Positions 29,968 to 40,441 are shown, numbered from the stretch's first letter. The stretch is DNA of 64,000 bases from Citrobacter amalonaticus Y19 (GCF_000981805.1 NZ_CP011132.1:1-64000); one strand, 5' to 3'. Notes: generated by a model from the sequence alone, not told the origin. Made by a program: numbers and translations.

Positions 29968-30396
29968 TTAAAAATCATCTGACTGCACGGAATAAACCGG
30001 GGCGGCTTTCGTCAGCGTGGGGGCAGTTAACGCCAGCAGTGTTTCGGCTGCGGCATGAACATCCGTAAACGGGCTTATCTCCTCGCTTAACAGCAGCATC
30101 GGGAGATTCACCCCCGCCACGACAGCGATGGGAGGCACCGTTTGCGGCGAAAAAGCGTGCTGGCAGGCGACATTCCACGGCGTGCCACTTTGCATATCGC
30201 AGAGCACCAGTACACCGTCAGCGTGTTGTCCCGCATTCGCCAGCACCTCGCAAAAGCGCACTTTAAACCCTTCGATACCGGCCTCTTCGCTGAGCGTCAC
30301 GGCGTAAACATGCGGTAATTCGCCATAAACCATTTGTCCGCTAGCGAGAAGCGCGTCTGCCAGAGGACCGTGGCTGGCGACAATAATGTGGATCAT
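29968..30396 (-). CDS. PTS mannose-family phosphotransfer subunit IIA
   Basis: Cytoplasmic subunit that receives phosphate from HPr. The 142-residue protein begins MIHIIVASHGPLADALLAS, with H9 the expected phospho-histidine, and contains the family segment VLCDMQSGTPWNVA near residues 64-77. The last 20 residues are unlike the usual IIA end and may form the short linker to other subunits. The gene starts four bases after the upstream isomerase-like gene stops. Confidence 0.92.
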   Translation of the reverse strand: MIHIIVASHGPLADALLASGQMVYGELPHVYAVTLSEEAGIEGFKVRFCEVLANAGQHADGVLVLCDMQSGTPWNVACQHAFSPQTVPPIAVVAGVNLPMLLLSEEISPFTDVHAAAETLLALTAPTLTKAAPVYSVQSDDF

Positions 30397-30400
30397 CGGC

Positions 30401-32146
30401 TTATCCTCTTACCCAGGCTTTGATGGTCGCCAGTTGCTGGCCGACGCTGTCGCCGGAAGGTGAAATTCGGTATTCCCCAACGGCGGCGGGGATGATAAAG
30501 GTCTCTGCATAGTGAACGATAAACGGGGCAAATGCGCCGCTCGGGCTGTCAACCACCGCCTGCGCGCCTTCGACCAGATTCAGAACGTTAACCCCACCGT
30601 GAGTATGGTGCGTCACCGGCGTCGTAAACCAGTGCCGACGGGTTTCGATAAACTCTCGTTCGTGCATCCCGGTTCTTTCTTCCCGCCAGCCGTCCCCTTC
30701 AGCAATGGGCTCAATGCGATTGATCAGATTGTTGTTAACCCACTGCGTATCGCGCTGCCAGTCAATGACCTGCTGCCCATGATCCAGATGGACGGGACGC
30801 GGTAATCCGTCCAGACCCAGACGTCCCCAGTCCCACAGTTTGAAGGTGAAAATATACGGCGTGGCGCTGATCTCCAGCACCATCGTCCCGGCCCCCGAGC
30901 AGTGCACGGTTCCGGCGGGGATGAGAAAGTGATCGTGCTTACGCGCGGGGATTCGATTGACAAAGCGTTCGTCATCAAAGGCTTTCTCGCCTCGTCCCGC
31001 CGCCCGCAAATCGTCGAGCATCGCTTCAGGCGCGATCCCGGTTTTCGTACCCAGGTAGACCACCGCATCCGGTTCTGCTTCGAGGATGTAATAACTCTCA
31101 TCCTGGGTATAGTGCATTCCAAATTGCTGCTGGATGTATTCGGTAACCGGGTGAACCTGAAAACTCAAATTCTGACCGCCAATGGTGTCAAGAAAGTCAA
31201 AGCGAATCGGGAATTCCGCGCCAAAGCGAGCATGAACTTTCTCGCCAAGCAGGGCGCGGGGATAAGTCAGCACCAGGTCCTGAGAGGGGATCTCGATCCG
31301 CACATGACCAAAACGCAGTAACAGGCTGTTTTCCTCGGGCACGCAATCAAAACACCACGCGTAATTGGGCGCTGAGGGATCGAGATCGAATTGTTGTTTC
31401 ATCCACTGTCCGCCCCAGATGCCCGGATCAAAGAAGGGGGCGACGCGAAACGGTTGTGTGGTGGTTTGCTGTAACCCGGCACGTAGCGCATCGCCGCTGA
31501 CCATCGCTGGCGCGCCTGCGACCGTGGTATCAAGCAAGTAATCTGCACGTTTAATCAGCGGCGTTTTGTGTCGGTCAAAGACCCGCCATTCAATAAAAAA
31601 GGCGCGTTTATAGCGACGAAGAATATCTTCATCTTCGTTATCCGCTCCCCAGTTCCCCAGACCATCATGGCGCATTCGCTGTTGGATCTCCCAGCGCGGG
31701 AGATCGGCATACACCAGCACATCGCCGGGGTGCGCCAGAGCCGCGCCTGACCCATAGACAATCACCAGACCATTGGGGGTTGCATCAATCTGTTGGCGTA
31801 ACAGGTTGAGCTTGTCGGTATCAAAAAACTCCTCAAGATGGTGACAGGAGAGAACGCCAAATACGCGGTCATCGGTCAGATTACGCGCCAGCAAATCATG
31901 CAGTGCCTGTTCATCACGGCGTGCGGATTCGATATTGACCACTAAGGCGGCGTTAAACGTTGCGAGGAGATGTTGTTCCAGTTCATCCAGTCGCACGCCC
32001 GGATAGCAATCGACAATCAGTATGGTTTTCGATGATTCGCAAACCCGGGCGTTCAGCACAGAATGGACCGACGCCCAGCCTTGCCAGGCCTCGTCGTCAT
32101 AGCCCTGAACATGAACCTCAGGGAATTTATTATAGGTTGTACGCAT
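30401..32146 (-). CDS. Two-part protein with a class I phosphomannose isomerase-like C-terminal half
   Basis: A 581-residue protein heading the PTS operon. The C-terminal part, from about residue 235, resembles class I mannose-6-phosphate isomerase: zinc ligands Q330 and H332 in LSFQVHP, E350 in QDESYYIL and H415 in PAGTVHCSG, then LEISATPYIFTFKLWDWGR. The N-terminal 220 residues (TILIVDCYPGV, then YKRAFFIEWRVFDRHK and ADYLLDT) recall nucleoside-kinase-like domains, but a Walker A lysine/serine motif is missing. The likely role is isomerisation of the imported sugar phosphate; the N-terminal role is unknown. GGAGAC precedes the ATG. Confidence 0.85.
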   Translation of the reverse strand: MRTTYNKFPEVHVQGYDDEAWQGWASVHSVLNARVCESSKTILIVDCYPGVRLDELEQHLLATFNAALVVNIESARRDEQALHDLLARNLTDDRVFGVLSCHHLEEFFDTDKLNLLRQQIDATPNGLVIVYGSGAALAHPGDVLVYADLPRWEIQQRMRHDGLGNWGADNEDEDILRRYKRAFFIEWRVFDRHKTPLIKRADYLLDTTVAGAPAMVSGDALRAGLQQTTTQPFRVAPFFDPGIWGGQWMKQQFDLDPSAPNYAWCFDCVPEENSLLLRFGHVRIEIPSQDLVLTYPRALLGEKVHARFGAEFPIRFDFLDTIGGQNLSFQVHPVTEYIQQQFGMHYTQDESYYILEAEPDAVVYLGTKTGIAPEAMLDDLRAAGRGEKAFDDERFVNRIPARKHDHFLIPAGTVHCSGAGTMVLEISATPYIFTFKLWDWGRLGLDGLPRPVHLDHGQQVIDWQRDTQWVNNNLINRIEPIAEGDGWREERTGMHEREFIETRRHWFTTPVTHHTHGGVNVLNLVEGAQAVVDSPSGAFAPFIVHYAETFIIPAAVGEYRISPSGDSVGQQLATIKAWVRG

Positions 32147-32173
32147 TTTCCGTCTCCGTATTGGCTAATTAAA

Positions 32174-32189
32174 GATTAATCGATTAACC
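32174..32189. promoter_or_regulatory. Operator O2 near the isomerase/PTS operon start
   Basis: The palindrome GATTAATCGATTAACC lies 28 bases upstream of the 581-residue gene's start codon. It is the reverse complement of the operator at 26397. Confidence 0.75.
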
Positions 32190-32204
32190 TTATTTTCATA
32201 GAGT

Positions 32205-32221
32205 GGTTAACGCGATTAACC
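32205..32221. promoter_or_regulatory. Operator O3 in the divergent region
   Basis: GGTTAA (32205-32210) and TTAACC (32216-32221) are inverted arms with a 5-base centre (CGCGA), one base longer than the 4-base centre of the other sites. It is about 31 bases from operator O2, roughly three helical turns. Confidence 0.65.
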
Positions 32222-32260
32222 CGCCATAATCAGAAACCAGGGCGGTGAAAAGCGCACCAG

Positions 32261-32276
32261 CGTGATGAAAATCACA
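32261..32276. promoter_or_regulatory. CRP-like site
   Basis: CGTGA-TGAAAA-TCACA matches the CRP consensus TGTGA-N6-TCACA with one mismatch. It lies midway between the divergent LacI-family and isomerase/PTS genes, as expected for catabolite control of sugar genes. Confidence 0.7.
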
Positions 32277-32295
32277 CGTGTTGGGACAATATTGA

Positions 32296-32311
32296 GGTTA
32301 TTCGATTAACC
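32296..32311. promoter_or_regulatory. Operator O4 upstream of the regulator gene
   Basis: GGTTATTCGATTAACC lies 22 bases before the regulator's ATG and differs from a perfect palindrome at one pair. Its position suggests autoregulation. Confidence 0.72.
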
Positions 32312-32333
32312 TTCGAGAAAAACAGGAGAAGTC

Positions 32334-33341
32334 ATGACAACCATTACCCTGGCGCAGGTTGCGGAGCGCGCGGGCGTCTCCACGGCGACCGTGTCGATGG
32401 TGCTGCGCAATCGGGGGCGAATTTCACAGGCAACGCGCGAACGCGTGCTAAAAGCGCTGGATGATTCTGGCTATGTCTATAACCAGACCGCCGCGAATTT
32501 GCGTAATCGCAGCAGTAATCAGGTTGGGCTCTTGCTGCATGATATTACCAACCCGTTTTATGGCGAGATGACGGCGGGGCTCAGTCATGAGATGGAACGG
32601 CACGATCTGCTGCTGTTTCTGGCGAACAGCGAAGAGTCAGGTGAGCGCCAGCAAAAGTTTGTGGATTCGCTGATGCGCAATAACGCCTGTGGCATGGTGC
32701 TCTGCGCGGCGCGGGAAACGCCGACCTCGTTTTTTGAAGCGTTAAAACGGCGCAATATTCCCGCCATCATGGTCGTTCGCCCACTCAGCGATCCGGATTT
32801 TGATTTTGTCGGAACCGATAACTTTCTCGGGACGCAGATGGCAACGACTCATTTAGTCAAAATGGGGCATAAAAATATCGCCTTCATCGGCGGCAGTCCA
32901 AATTCAGGAAGTCGGGCGCAACGTATTGGCGGATTTACCAGCACGCTACTGGAACATGGCATCTCACCGAATCCGCAGTGGATCGTTGCCGCAGAGGCCA
33001 GTCAGATTGATGGCGCGAAAGTGGCGGAGTCTCTGCTTGCGCACCATCCGCACATTACCGCCGCCGTGTGTTATCAGGACATTGTGGCGTTGGGGGTGAT
33101 GCAGGCGCTACGTAAAATGGGGCGTGAACCTGGGCGTGACTTTGCATTAGTCGGGTTCGATGATATTACCGAAGCGGCGTTGGTTCAGCCTGCGCTCACG
33201 ACCGTATCGGTGGCGGCAAAAGAGATTGGTCGTAAGGCGGGAGAGTTACTTTATAGTCGTATTCAGGGAAACGATGAGCCGGCGAAACGCATTATTCTGC
33301 CGCCGGCGCTGGTGGTCAGAGAATCATGTGGTTTTCGCTGA
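32334..33341 (+). CDS. LacI-family transcriptional repressor of the sugar locus
   Basis: A 335-residue regulator with an N-terminal helix-turn-helix and hinge (ITLAQVAERAGVSTATVSMVL, residues 4-24; hinge to about 60) followed by a periplasmic-binding-protein-like effector domain. Segments such as GLLLHDITNPFYGEM and AAVCYQDIVALGVMQAL resemble MalI more than LacI or PurR. CAGGAG precedes the ATG. It is divergent from the isomerase/PTS operon, and palindromic operators occur in front of it and of both operons, so it probably represses all three; the inducer is presumably an intermediate of the same pathway. Confidence 0.92.
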   Translation: MTTITLAQVAERAGVSTATVSMVLRNRGRISQATRERVLKALDDSGYVYNQTAANLRNRSSNQVGLLLHDITNPFYGEMTAGLSHEMERHDLLLFLANSEESGERQQKFVDSLMRNNACGMVLCAARETPTSFFEALKRRNIPAIMVVRPLSDPDFDFVGTDNFLGTQMATTHLVKMGHKNIAFIGGSPNSGSRAQRIGGFTSTLLEHGISPNPQWIVAAEASQIDGAKVAESLLAHHPHITAAVCYQDIVALGVMQALRKMGREPGRDFALVGFDDITEAALVQPALTTVSVAAKEIGRKAGELLYSRIQGNDEPAKRIILPPALVVRESCGFR

Positions 33342-33459
33342 TTGTCATGCTTTTTACTGATATCTCTCTGTGTTTATCATTAAATTCTAATTATCGACGT
33401 TTTTGGCTAGCGGCATGACGATGTGCTGGGTAATCTGAAAACGATTTACATCATTTTAA

Positions 33460-34296
<837 letters not shown>

Positions 34297-34350
34297 TCAG
34301 TTATTACCTTTCGTGATGTGGTTATTGTAATCTCAATGCATTGATTACAT

Positions 34351-34376
34351 AGGGCAATATTTTTATTGCCCTTTTA
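34351..34376 (+). terminator. dapB terminator
   Basis: AGGGCAATA (34351-34359) pairs with TATTGCCCT (34364-34372) around a TTTT loop, followed by a T-rich tract. It lies 55 bases after the dapB stop. Confidence 0.88.
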
Positions 34377-34618
34377 TTTTCTCTGTTTAAGCTGATTATC
34401 AGCGTTAATGGCAATAAAATTCATCTTTTCTTTCTGTTTTACGTTGCCTGAATGTAAATTTTGACCATGTGGTCCACTTTTTAAAGGCCTAAGACTGTTT
34501 TTCACGCATAATGGTGCACGCAAGCGTTTTCCTGCCAGGGTTAGGTGATCTTTTTGCCTGTTAAATCCAATGAATTCATCCTGGGTCGCAAAAGAATAGT
34601 AAAAATACCGCCTTTAAG

Positions 34619-34647
34619 TTGACTTTTGCCCGCCTTATCTCCAGAAT
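34619..34647 (+). promoter_or_regulatory. carAB promoter P1
   Basis: TTGACT (34619-34624), a 17-base spacer and CAGAAT (34642-34647) correspond to the upstream, pyrimidine-regulated promoter of E. coli carAB. The preceding 240 bases after dapB are AT-rich control DNA with no gene seen. Confidence 0.75.
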
Positions 34648-34674
34648 GCCGCCGTTTGCCAGAAATCCGCGGGT

Positions 34675-34727
34675 AAGCAAATTTGCATTGATCCATGCTA
34701 CGAAAATGCATTAATATGCAAATAAAG
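34675..34727 (+). promoter_or_regulatory. carAB promoter P2 with ARG boxes
   Basis: TTGATC (34688-34693), an 18-base spacer and TAATAT (34712-34717) form the downstream promoter. Two imperfect ARG-box-like palindromes overlap it, around TTTGCATTGATCCATGC and ATGCATTAATATGCA, consistent with arginine repression by ArgR as in E. coli. Confidence 0.72.
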
Positions 34728-34753
34728 TGAGTGAATATTCTCTGGAGGGTGTT

Positions 34754-35902
34754 TTGATTAAGTCAGCGCTATTGGTTCTGGAAGACGGAACCCAGTTTCA
34801 CGGTCGGGCCATAGGGGCAACAGGTTCGGCGGTTGGGGAAGTCGTTTTCAATACTTCAATGACCGGTTATCAAGAAATCCTCACTGATCCTTCCTATTCC
34901 CGCCAAATCGTTACTCTTACTTATCCCCATATTGGTAATGTCGGCACCAATGCCGCCGATGAAGAATCCTCCCAGGTCCATGCGCAAGGCCTCGTCATTC
35001 GTGACCTGCCGCTGATTGCCAGCAACTTCCGCAATACCGAAGACCTCTCTTCTTACCTGAAACGCCATAACATCGTGGCGATTGCCGATATCGATACTCG
35101 TAAGCTGACGCGTCTGCTGCGTGAGAAAGGGGCGCAGAACGGTTGCATCATCGCGGGCGATAACCTGGATGCTGCGCTGGCGCTGGAAAAAGCGAAAGCG
35201 TTCCCGGGCCTGAACGGAATGGATCTGGCGAAAGAAGTGACCACCACGGAGTCTTACAGCTGGACGCAGGGGAGCTGGACGCTGGCCGATGACCTGCCGG
35301 AAGCGAAGACAGAAGGCGAACTGCCTTTCCACGTTGTCGCCTACGATTTTGGCGCCAAGCGCAACATCCTGCGTATGCTGGTGGACAGAGGCTGTCGCCT
35401 GACGGTCGTTCCGGCAAAAACACCTGCCGATGAAGTAGTAAAGATGAATCCGGACGGGATCTTCCTCTCCAACGGTCCTGGTGACCCGGCGCCGTGCGAT
35501 TACGCCATCGACGCGATTCAGACATTCCTCGAGACCGATATTCCGGTGTTCGGCATCTGCTTAGGCCATCAGTTGCTGGCACTGGCGAGCGGGGCGAAAA
35601 CCGTGAAGATGAAATTCGGCCACCACGGCGGTAACCATCCGGTCAAAGATATCGATAACAATACCGTGATGATTACGGCGCAGAACCACGGCTTTGCGGT
35701 GGATGAAGCCTCCATGCCGGCGTGTCTTCGCGTCACTCACAAGTCGCTGTTCGATGGCACCCTGCAAGGGATTCATCGCACCGATAAACCGGCGTTCAGC
35801 TTCCAGGGTCACCCGGAAGCGAGCCCGGGGCCTCACGATGCCGCGCCGTTGTTCGACCACTTTATCGAGTTAATTGAGCTTTACCGTCAGTCCGCGAAAT
35901 AA
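34754..35902 (+). CDS. carA: Carbamoyl-phosphate synthase small subunit
   Basis: Glutamine amidotransferase subunit that feeds ammonia to CarB for arginine and pyrimidine synthesis. The class I amidotransferase nucleophile lies in [12 protein letters not shown] (C269), and the histidine of the triad is in [11 protein letters not shown]. The start is TTG at 34754, preceded by TGGAGGG, and gives 382 residues as in E. coli, which uses the same UUG start. An upstream in-frame start at 34727 overlaps the P2 region and is rejected. carB follows after 18 bases. Confidence 0.97.
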   Translation: MIKSALLVLEDGTQFHGRAIGATGSAVGEVVFNTSMTGYQEILTDPSYSRQIVTLTYPHIGNVGTNAADEESSQVHAQGLVIRDLPLIASNFRNTEDLSSYLKRHNIVAIADIDTRKLTRLLREKGAQNGCIIAGDNLDAALALEKAKAFPGLNGMDLAKEVTTTESYSWTQGSWTLADDLPEAKTEGELPFHVVAYDFGAKRNILRMLVDRGCRLTVVPAKTPADEVVKMNPDGIFLSNGPGDPAPCDYAIDAIQTFLETDIPVFGICLGHQLLALASGAKTVKMKFGHHGGNHPVKDIDNNTVMITAQNHGFAVDEASMPACLRVTHKSLFDGTLQGIHRTDKPAFSFQGHPEASPGPHDAAPLFDHFIELIELYRQSAK

Positions 35903-35920
35903 TCAGGAGTTAAGAGAGCC

Positions 35921-38900
35921 ATGCCAAAACGTACAGACATAAAAAGTATCCTGATTCTGGGCGCGGGTCCGATCGTTATCGGTCAGGCGTGTGAGTTTGA
36001 CTACTCCGGCGCGCAGGCGTGTAAGGCGCTGCGTGAAGAGGGTTACCGCGTTATTCTCGTGAACTCCAACCCGGCGACCATCATGACTGACCCGGAAATG
36101 GCCGATGCGACCTACATCGAGCCGATTCACTGGGAAGTGGTGCGCAAAATCATTGAAAAAGAGCGTCCGGACGCGGTGCTGCCGACCATGGGCGGTCAGA
36201 CGGCGCTGAACTGCGCGCTGGAACTGGAGCGTCAGGGGGTGCTGGCCGAGTTCGGTGTGACCATGATTGGCGCAACGGCTGACGCGATTGATAAAGCAGA
36301 AGATCGCCGCCGTTTCGACATCGCAATGAAAAAAATCGGTCTCGACACCGCGCGTTCCGGGATTGCCCATACGCTGGAAGAAGCGCTGGCGGTTGCGGCT
36401 GACGTCGGTTATCCGTGCATCATCCGTCCGTCCTTTACCATGGGCGGCACTGGCGGCGGTATCGCCTACAACCGCGAAGAGTTTGAAGAGATTTGTACCC
36501 GCGGTCTGGATCTCTCGCCAACCAACGAGCTGTTGATTGATGAATCGCTGATTGGCTGGAAAGAGTACGAGATGGAAGTGGTGCGTGATAAAAACGACAA
36601 CTGCATCATCGTCTGCTCCATCGAGAACTTCGATGCGATGGGTATCCACACCGGCGACTCCATCACCGTTGCGCCAGCCCAGACGCTGACCGACAAAGAA
36701 TATCAAATCATGCGTAACGCCTCGATGGCGGTACTGCGTGAAATCGGCGTGGAAACCGGCGGTTCGAACGTGCAGTTCGCGGTGAACCCGAAAAACGGTC
36801 GCCTGATTGTGATCGAAATGAACCCACGTGTGTCACGCTCCTCGGCGCTGGCATCGAAAGCGACCGGCTTCCCGATTGCCAAAGTGGCGGCGAAACTGGC
36901 GGTGGGTTACACCCTTGATGAACTGATGAATGACATCACCGGCGGTCGTACTCCGGCGTCGTTCGAGCCGTCCATCGACTATGTGGTCACCAAAATTCCT
37001 CGCTTCAACTTTGAAAAATTCGTCGGCGCTAACGACCGTCTGACCACCCAGATGAAATCTGTCGGCGAAGTGATGGCGATTGGCCGCACCCAGCAGGAAT
37101 CTCTGCAAAAAGCGCTGCGCGGTCTGGAAGTGGGCGCCACCGGCTTCGACCCGAAAGTAAGCCTGGATGACCCGGAAGCGCTGACCAAAATCCGCCGCGA
37201 GCTGAAAGATGCGGGCGCTGAGCGTATCTGGTATATCGCCGATGCGTTCCGTGCGGGCCTGTCCGTTGATGGCGTGTTCAACCTGACCAATATCGATCGC
37301 TGGTTCCTGGTACAGATTGAAGAGCTGGTGCGTCTGGAAGAAAAAGTGGTGGAGCTGGGCATTAACGGCCTGACCCCTGACTTCCTGCGCGCCCTGAAAC
37401 GCAAAGGCTTTGCCGATGCGCGTCTGGCCAAACTGGCTGGTGTGCGTGAAGCGGAAGTGCGCAAACTGCGTGACCAGTACAACCTGCACCCGGTCTATAA
37501 GCGTGTGGACACCTGTGCGGCAGAATTCGCCACCGATACCGCCTACATGTACTCCACTTATGAAGATGAGTGCGAGGCGAACCCGTCCGTTGACCGCGAC
37601 AAAATCATGGTGCTCGGCGGCGGTCCAAACCGTATCGGCCAGGGGATCGAATTTGACTACTGCTGCGTACATGCCTCTCTGGCACTGCGCGAAGACGGTT
37701 ATGAAACCATCATGGTCAACTGTAACCCGGAAACGGTTTCCACCGACTATGACACTTCTGACCGCCTCTACTTTGAGCCGGTCACGCTGGAAGATGTGTT
37801 GGAAATCGTGCGCATCGAGAAGCCGAAGGGCGTGATCGTACAGTACGGCGGCCAGACCCCGCTGAAACTGGCGCGTGCGCTGGAAGCGGCGGGCGTACCG
37901 GTTATCGGCACCAGCCCGGACGCGATTGACCGTGCAGAAGACCGTGAACGTTTCCAGCAGGCCGTTGACCGTCTGAAGCTGAAACAACCGGCGAACGCTA
38001 CCGTCACCGCGATTGAAATGGCGGTTGAAAAGGCGAAAGAGATTGGCTACCCGCTGGTGGTGCGCCCGTCCTACGTGCTGGGCGGCCGCGCGATGGAAAT
38101 CGTCTACGACGAAGCTGACCTGCGCCGCTACTTCCAGACTGCCGTCAGCGTTTCCAACGACGCGCCGGTTCTGCTCGACCGCTTCCTTGATGACGCGATT
38201 GAAGTGGATGTGGATGCAATCTGCGACGGCGAAATGGTGCTGATTGGCGGCATCATGGAGCACATTGAACAAGCGGGCGTCCACTCCGGCGACTCCGCCT
38301 GTTCTCTGCCGGCTTACACCCTGAGTCAGGAAATTCAGGATGTGATGCGCCAACAGGTGCAGAAACTGGCCTTCGAACTGCAGGTGCGCGGTCTGATGAA
38401 CGTTCAGTTTGCGGTGAAAGACAACGAAGTCTACCTGATTGAAGTCAACCCGCGTGCGGCGCGTACCGTCCCGTTTGTTTCCAAAGCGACTGGCGTACCG
38501 CTGGCGAAAGTCGCGGCACGCGTGATGGCAGGCAAATCGCTGACCGAGCAGGGCGTGACCAAAGAAATTATCCCGCCGTACTACTCGGTGAAAGAAGTGG
38601 TGCTGCCGTTCAATAAGTTCCCGGGCGTCGACCCGCTGTTAGGGCCAGAAATGCGCTCCACCGGCGAAGTAATGGGTGTGGGTCGCACCTTCGCAGAAGC
38701 CTTTGCCAAGGCGCAACTGGGCAGCAGCTCGACCATGAGAAAGCAGGGGCGTGCGCTGCTCTCTGTGCGCGAAGGCGATAAAGAGCGCGTGGTAGACCTC
38801 GCGGCGAAACTGCTGAAGCAGGGCTTTGAGCTGGATGCGACCCACGGCACCGCGATTGTGCTGGGGGAAGCCGGTATCAACCCGCGTCTGGTGAACAAAG

Positions 38901-39145
38901 TGCATGAAGGTCGTCCGCACATTCAGGACCGTATCAAGAATGGCGAATATACCTACATCATCAACACCACCGCAGGTCGTCGCGCAATCGAAGACTCCAG
39001 AGTGATTCGCCGTAGCGCGCTGCAGTACAAAGTGCACTACGACACCACGCTGAACGGGGGCTTTGCCACGGCGATGGCGCTGAATGCCGATGCGACGGAG
39101 AAAGTAACCTCCGTTCAGGAAATGCACGCGCAAATTAAAAAATAA
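35921..39145 (+). CDS. carB: Carbamoyl-phosphate synthase large subunit
   Basis: Combines bicarbonate, ammonia and two ATP to form carbamoyl phosphate. The 1074-residue protein has the expected internal duplication: two ATP-grasp halves, each opening with a related motif ([19 protein letters not shown] near residue 10 and [19 protein letters not shown] near residue 563). The allosteric domain for UMP and ornithine lies at the C-terminus. E. coli CarB has 1073 residues. It is the second gene of carAB and ends at a strong terminator. Confidence 0.99.
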   Translation: MPKRTDIKSILILGAGPIVIGQACEFDYSGAQACKALREEGYRVILVNSNPATIMTDPEMADATYIEPIHWEVVRKIIEKERPDAVLPTMGGQTALNCALELERQGVLAEFGVTMIGATADAIDKAEDRRRFDIAMKKIGLDTARSGIAHTLEEALAVAADVGYPCIIRPSFTMGGTGGGIAYNREEFEEICTRGLDLSPTNELLIDESLIGWKEYEMEVVRDKNDNCIIVCSIENFDAMGIHTGDSITVAPAQTLTDKEYQIMRNASMAVLREIGVETGGSNVQFAVNPKNGRLIVIEMNPRVSRSSALASKATGFPIAKVAAKLAVGYTLDELMNDITGGRTPASFEPSIDYVVTKIPRFNFEKFVGANDRLTTQMKSVGEVMAIGRTQQESLQKALRGLEVGATGFDPKVSLDDPEALTKIRRELKDAGAERIWYIADAFRAGLSVDGVFNLTNIDRWFLVQIEELVRLEEKVVELGINGLTPDFLRALKRKGFADARLAKLAGVREAEVRKLRDQYNLHPVYKRVDTCAAEFATDTAYMYSTYEDECEANPSVDRDKIMVLGGGPNRIGQGIEFDYCCVHASLALREDGYETIMVNCNPETVSTDYDTSDRLYFEPVTLEDVLEIVRIEKPKGVIVQYGGQTPLKLARALEAAGVPVIGTSPDAIDRAEDRERFQQAVDRLKLKQPANATVTAIEMAVEKAKEIGYPLVVRPSYVLGGRAMEIVYDEADLRRYFQTAVSVSNDAPVLLDRFLDDAIEVDVDAICDGEMVLIGGIMEHIEQAGVHSGDSACSLPAYTLSQEIQDVMRQQVQKLAFELQVRGLMNVQFAVKDNEVYLIEVNPRAARTVPFVSKATGVPLAKVAARVMAGKSLTEQGVTKEIIPPYYSVKEVVLPFNKFPGVDPLLGPEMRSTGEVMGVGRTFAEAFAKAQLGSSSTMRKQGRALLSVREGDKERVVDLAAKLLKQGFELDATHGTAIVLGEAGINPRLVNKVHEGRPHIQDRIKNGEYTYIINTTAGRRAIEDSRVIRRSALQYKVHYDTTLNGGFATAMALNADATEKVTSVQEMHAQIKK

Positions 39146-39172
39146 GCGGCAGCGTCAATATCCTGTGTTTTA

Positions 39173-39203
39173 AAAACGGTTCCGGAAACGGAGCCGTTTT
39201 TTT
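39173..39203 (+). terminator. carAB terminator
   Basis: AAAACGGTTCCG pairs with CGGAGCCGTTTT (12 bp, one G-T pair) around a GAAA tetraloop, followed by a run of seven T residues. Confidence 0.95.
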
Positions 39204-39394
39204 ATGCGTTCAGTTCAATCCTGGGGGTATATTGCGCATCAGGACGATTTTCAATGTGACAAGCAAGATTTGGCTCACACTAATGCGTCGCCAAGTTGCT
39301 TACTATCATTTAATCCCACAATTTTAACATGGTCTTGTTTTGTATTTTCTGGACAGGGCATAACAAGATTTTTAATTTGTGAAATGGTGTGCTT

Positions 39395-39784
39395 ATGTGT
39401 GAAGAATATGTTGAAAAGCCGCTTTACCTGCTGATCGCCGATTGGGTGATGGCAGAAAAGCGTTGGGTGAGTGCGAAAGAGATTGCGAAGCACTTTAATA
39501 TGGATCACTGCAAAGCGATCAATACCGTCTCTTATATTCTCGCTGAGGTCGGGGAAATTAATTGCGAGACTAAGACTATCCCTAATCAACTGGAAGGTCG
39601 CGGATGTCAGTGCCAGCGACTGGTCAGAGTGACACATATTGATCCGCAACTGTATGCCCGTCTCGGGCATAGCGCTCAGGAGAAGATGGTCAACAAATCG
39701 CCGCGGATGTCGTCGGTGCCGCCGTCAGAACTGAACCGCGAGCAGAAATGGCAGATGATGCTGTCAAAAAGTATGCGTCGATAA
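39395..39784 (+). CDS. caiF: Carnitine operon activator CaiF
   Basis: Small transcriptional activator of the divergent caiTABCDE and fixABCX operons under anaerobic conditions with carnitine. The protein begins MCEEYVEKPLYLLIADWVM, and a winged-helix-like segment (SAKEIAKHFNMDHCKAINTVSYIL) follows. The cysteine cluster GRGCQCQRL and the C-terminal LNREQKWQMMLSKSMRR are conserved with E. coli. The ATG at 39395 gives 129 residues, two fewer than in E. coli because of a short gap near residue 105. A GTG six bases upstream is a less likely start. Confidence 0.93.
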   Translation: MCEEYVEKPLYLLIADWVMAEKRWVSAKEIAKHFNMDHCKAINTVSYILAEVGEINCETKTIPNQLEGRGCQCQRLVRVTHIDPQLYARLGHSAQEKMVNKSPRMSSVPPSELNREQKWQMMLSKSMRR

Positions 39785-39794
39785 TCTTTTGTTT

Positions 39795-39819
39795 ACCGGA
39801 TGGCGCAGCGCCATCCGGT
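39795..39819. terminator. REP-like terminator between caiF and caiE
   Basis: ACCGGATGGCGC (39795-39806) and GCGCCATCCGGT (39808-39819) form a near-perfect palindrome followed by TGTTT. It separates the convergent caiF and caiE and resembles half of a REP element. Confidence 0.75.
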
Positions 39820-39822
39820 TGT

Positions 39823-40419
39823 TTACATTGCCGATTTCGGCTTCACCTCGGTTGTGCCCTTCAGGCGCGGTCGGTTTGCTTCAACCGCCGTTAACGGCGA
39901 CGTTTCCCGTAGCGATGTCCGACAGCGTACGGCAAGATCCTGATATTCCTGGGTATTCAGCCGCTTCCAGTGCAGTTCCTGTTCACTGACGTCACGCATG
40001 ACGCGGGCTGGCGTACCGACCAGCAACTGCCGCGCAGCGCCGGTAAATCCGGCTTTGACGAAGCTCATAGCGGCGACAATGCTTTCGTCGCCGATCACCG
40101 CACCGTCCATGATTACGCTGTTCATTCCGACCAGCGCGTCCCGGCCAATCACGCAGCCGTGCAGGATGGCGCCGTGTCCGATGTGTCCGTTCTCGCGTAC
40201 CACCGTGTCCATATCGCAGTAGCCATGCATGATGCAGCCATCCTGAAGGTTGGAACCCGCTTCGAGGATCAGACGACCATAGTCACCGCGCAGTGACGCC
40301 AGCGGACCGACGTACACGCCAGCCCCCACGATCACATCGCCAATCAGTACCGCGCTGGGATGCACATACGCCTCGGGATGAACCACGGGAATCAGGCCTT
40401 CAAAGGCGTAGAAACTCAT
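39823..40419 (-). CDS. caiE: Carnitine operon protein CaiE
   Basis: A left-handed beta-helix (hexapeptide repeat) protein, seen as repeated turns such as [20 protein letters not shown] and [21 protein letters not shown]. In E. coli it stimulates CaiB and CaiD, possibly by supplying or maturing a cofactor. The ATG at 40419 has GAGG at seven bases and gives 198 residues; an ATG two codons earlier nearly touches that ribosome-binding site. It is the last cai gene, separated from caiD by a long REP array. Confidence 0.92.
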   Translation of the reverse strand: MSFYAFEGLIPVVHPEAYVHPSAVLIGDVIVGAGVYVGPLASLRGDYGRLILEAGSNLQDGCIMHGYCDMDTVVRENGHIGHGAILHGCVIGRDALVGMNSVIMDGAVIGDESIVAAMSFVKAGFTGAARQLLVGTPARVMRDVSEQELHWKRLNTQEYQDLAVRCRTSLRETSPLTAVEANRPRLKGTTEVKPKSAM

Positions 40420-40441
40420 CGACATTCCTCAATTGTTTTTT

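Noticed and set aside
36833..38353. Long open frame antisense to carB (506 codons)
   Set aside because: Explained by codon bias on the opposite strand; no protein signature seen.
39255..39279. TGTGA and TCACA upstream of caiF as a CRP site
   Set aside because: The halves are 15 bases apart and not six, so they do not fit the CRP geometry.
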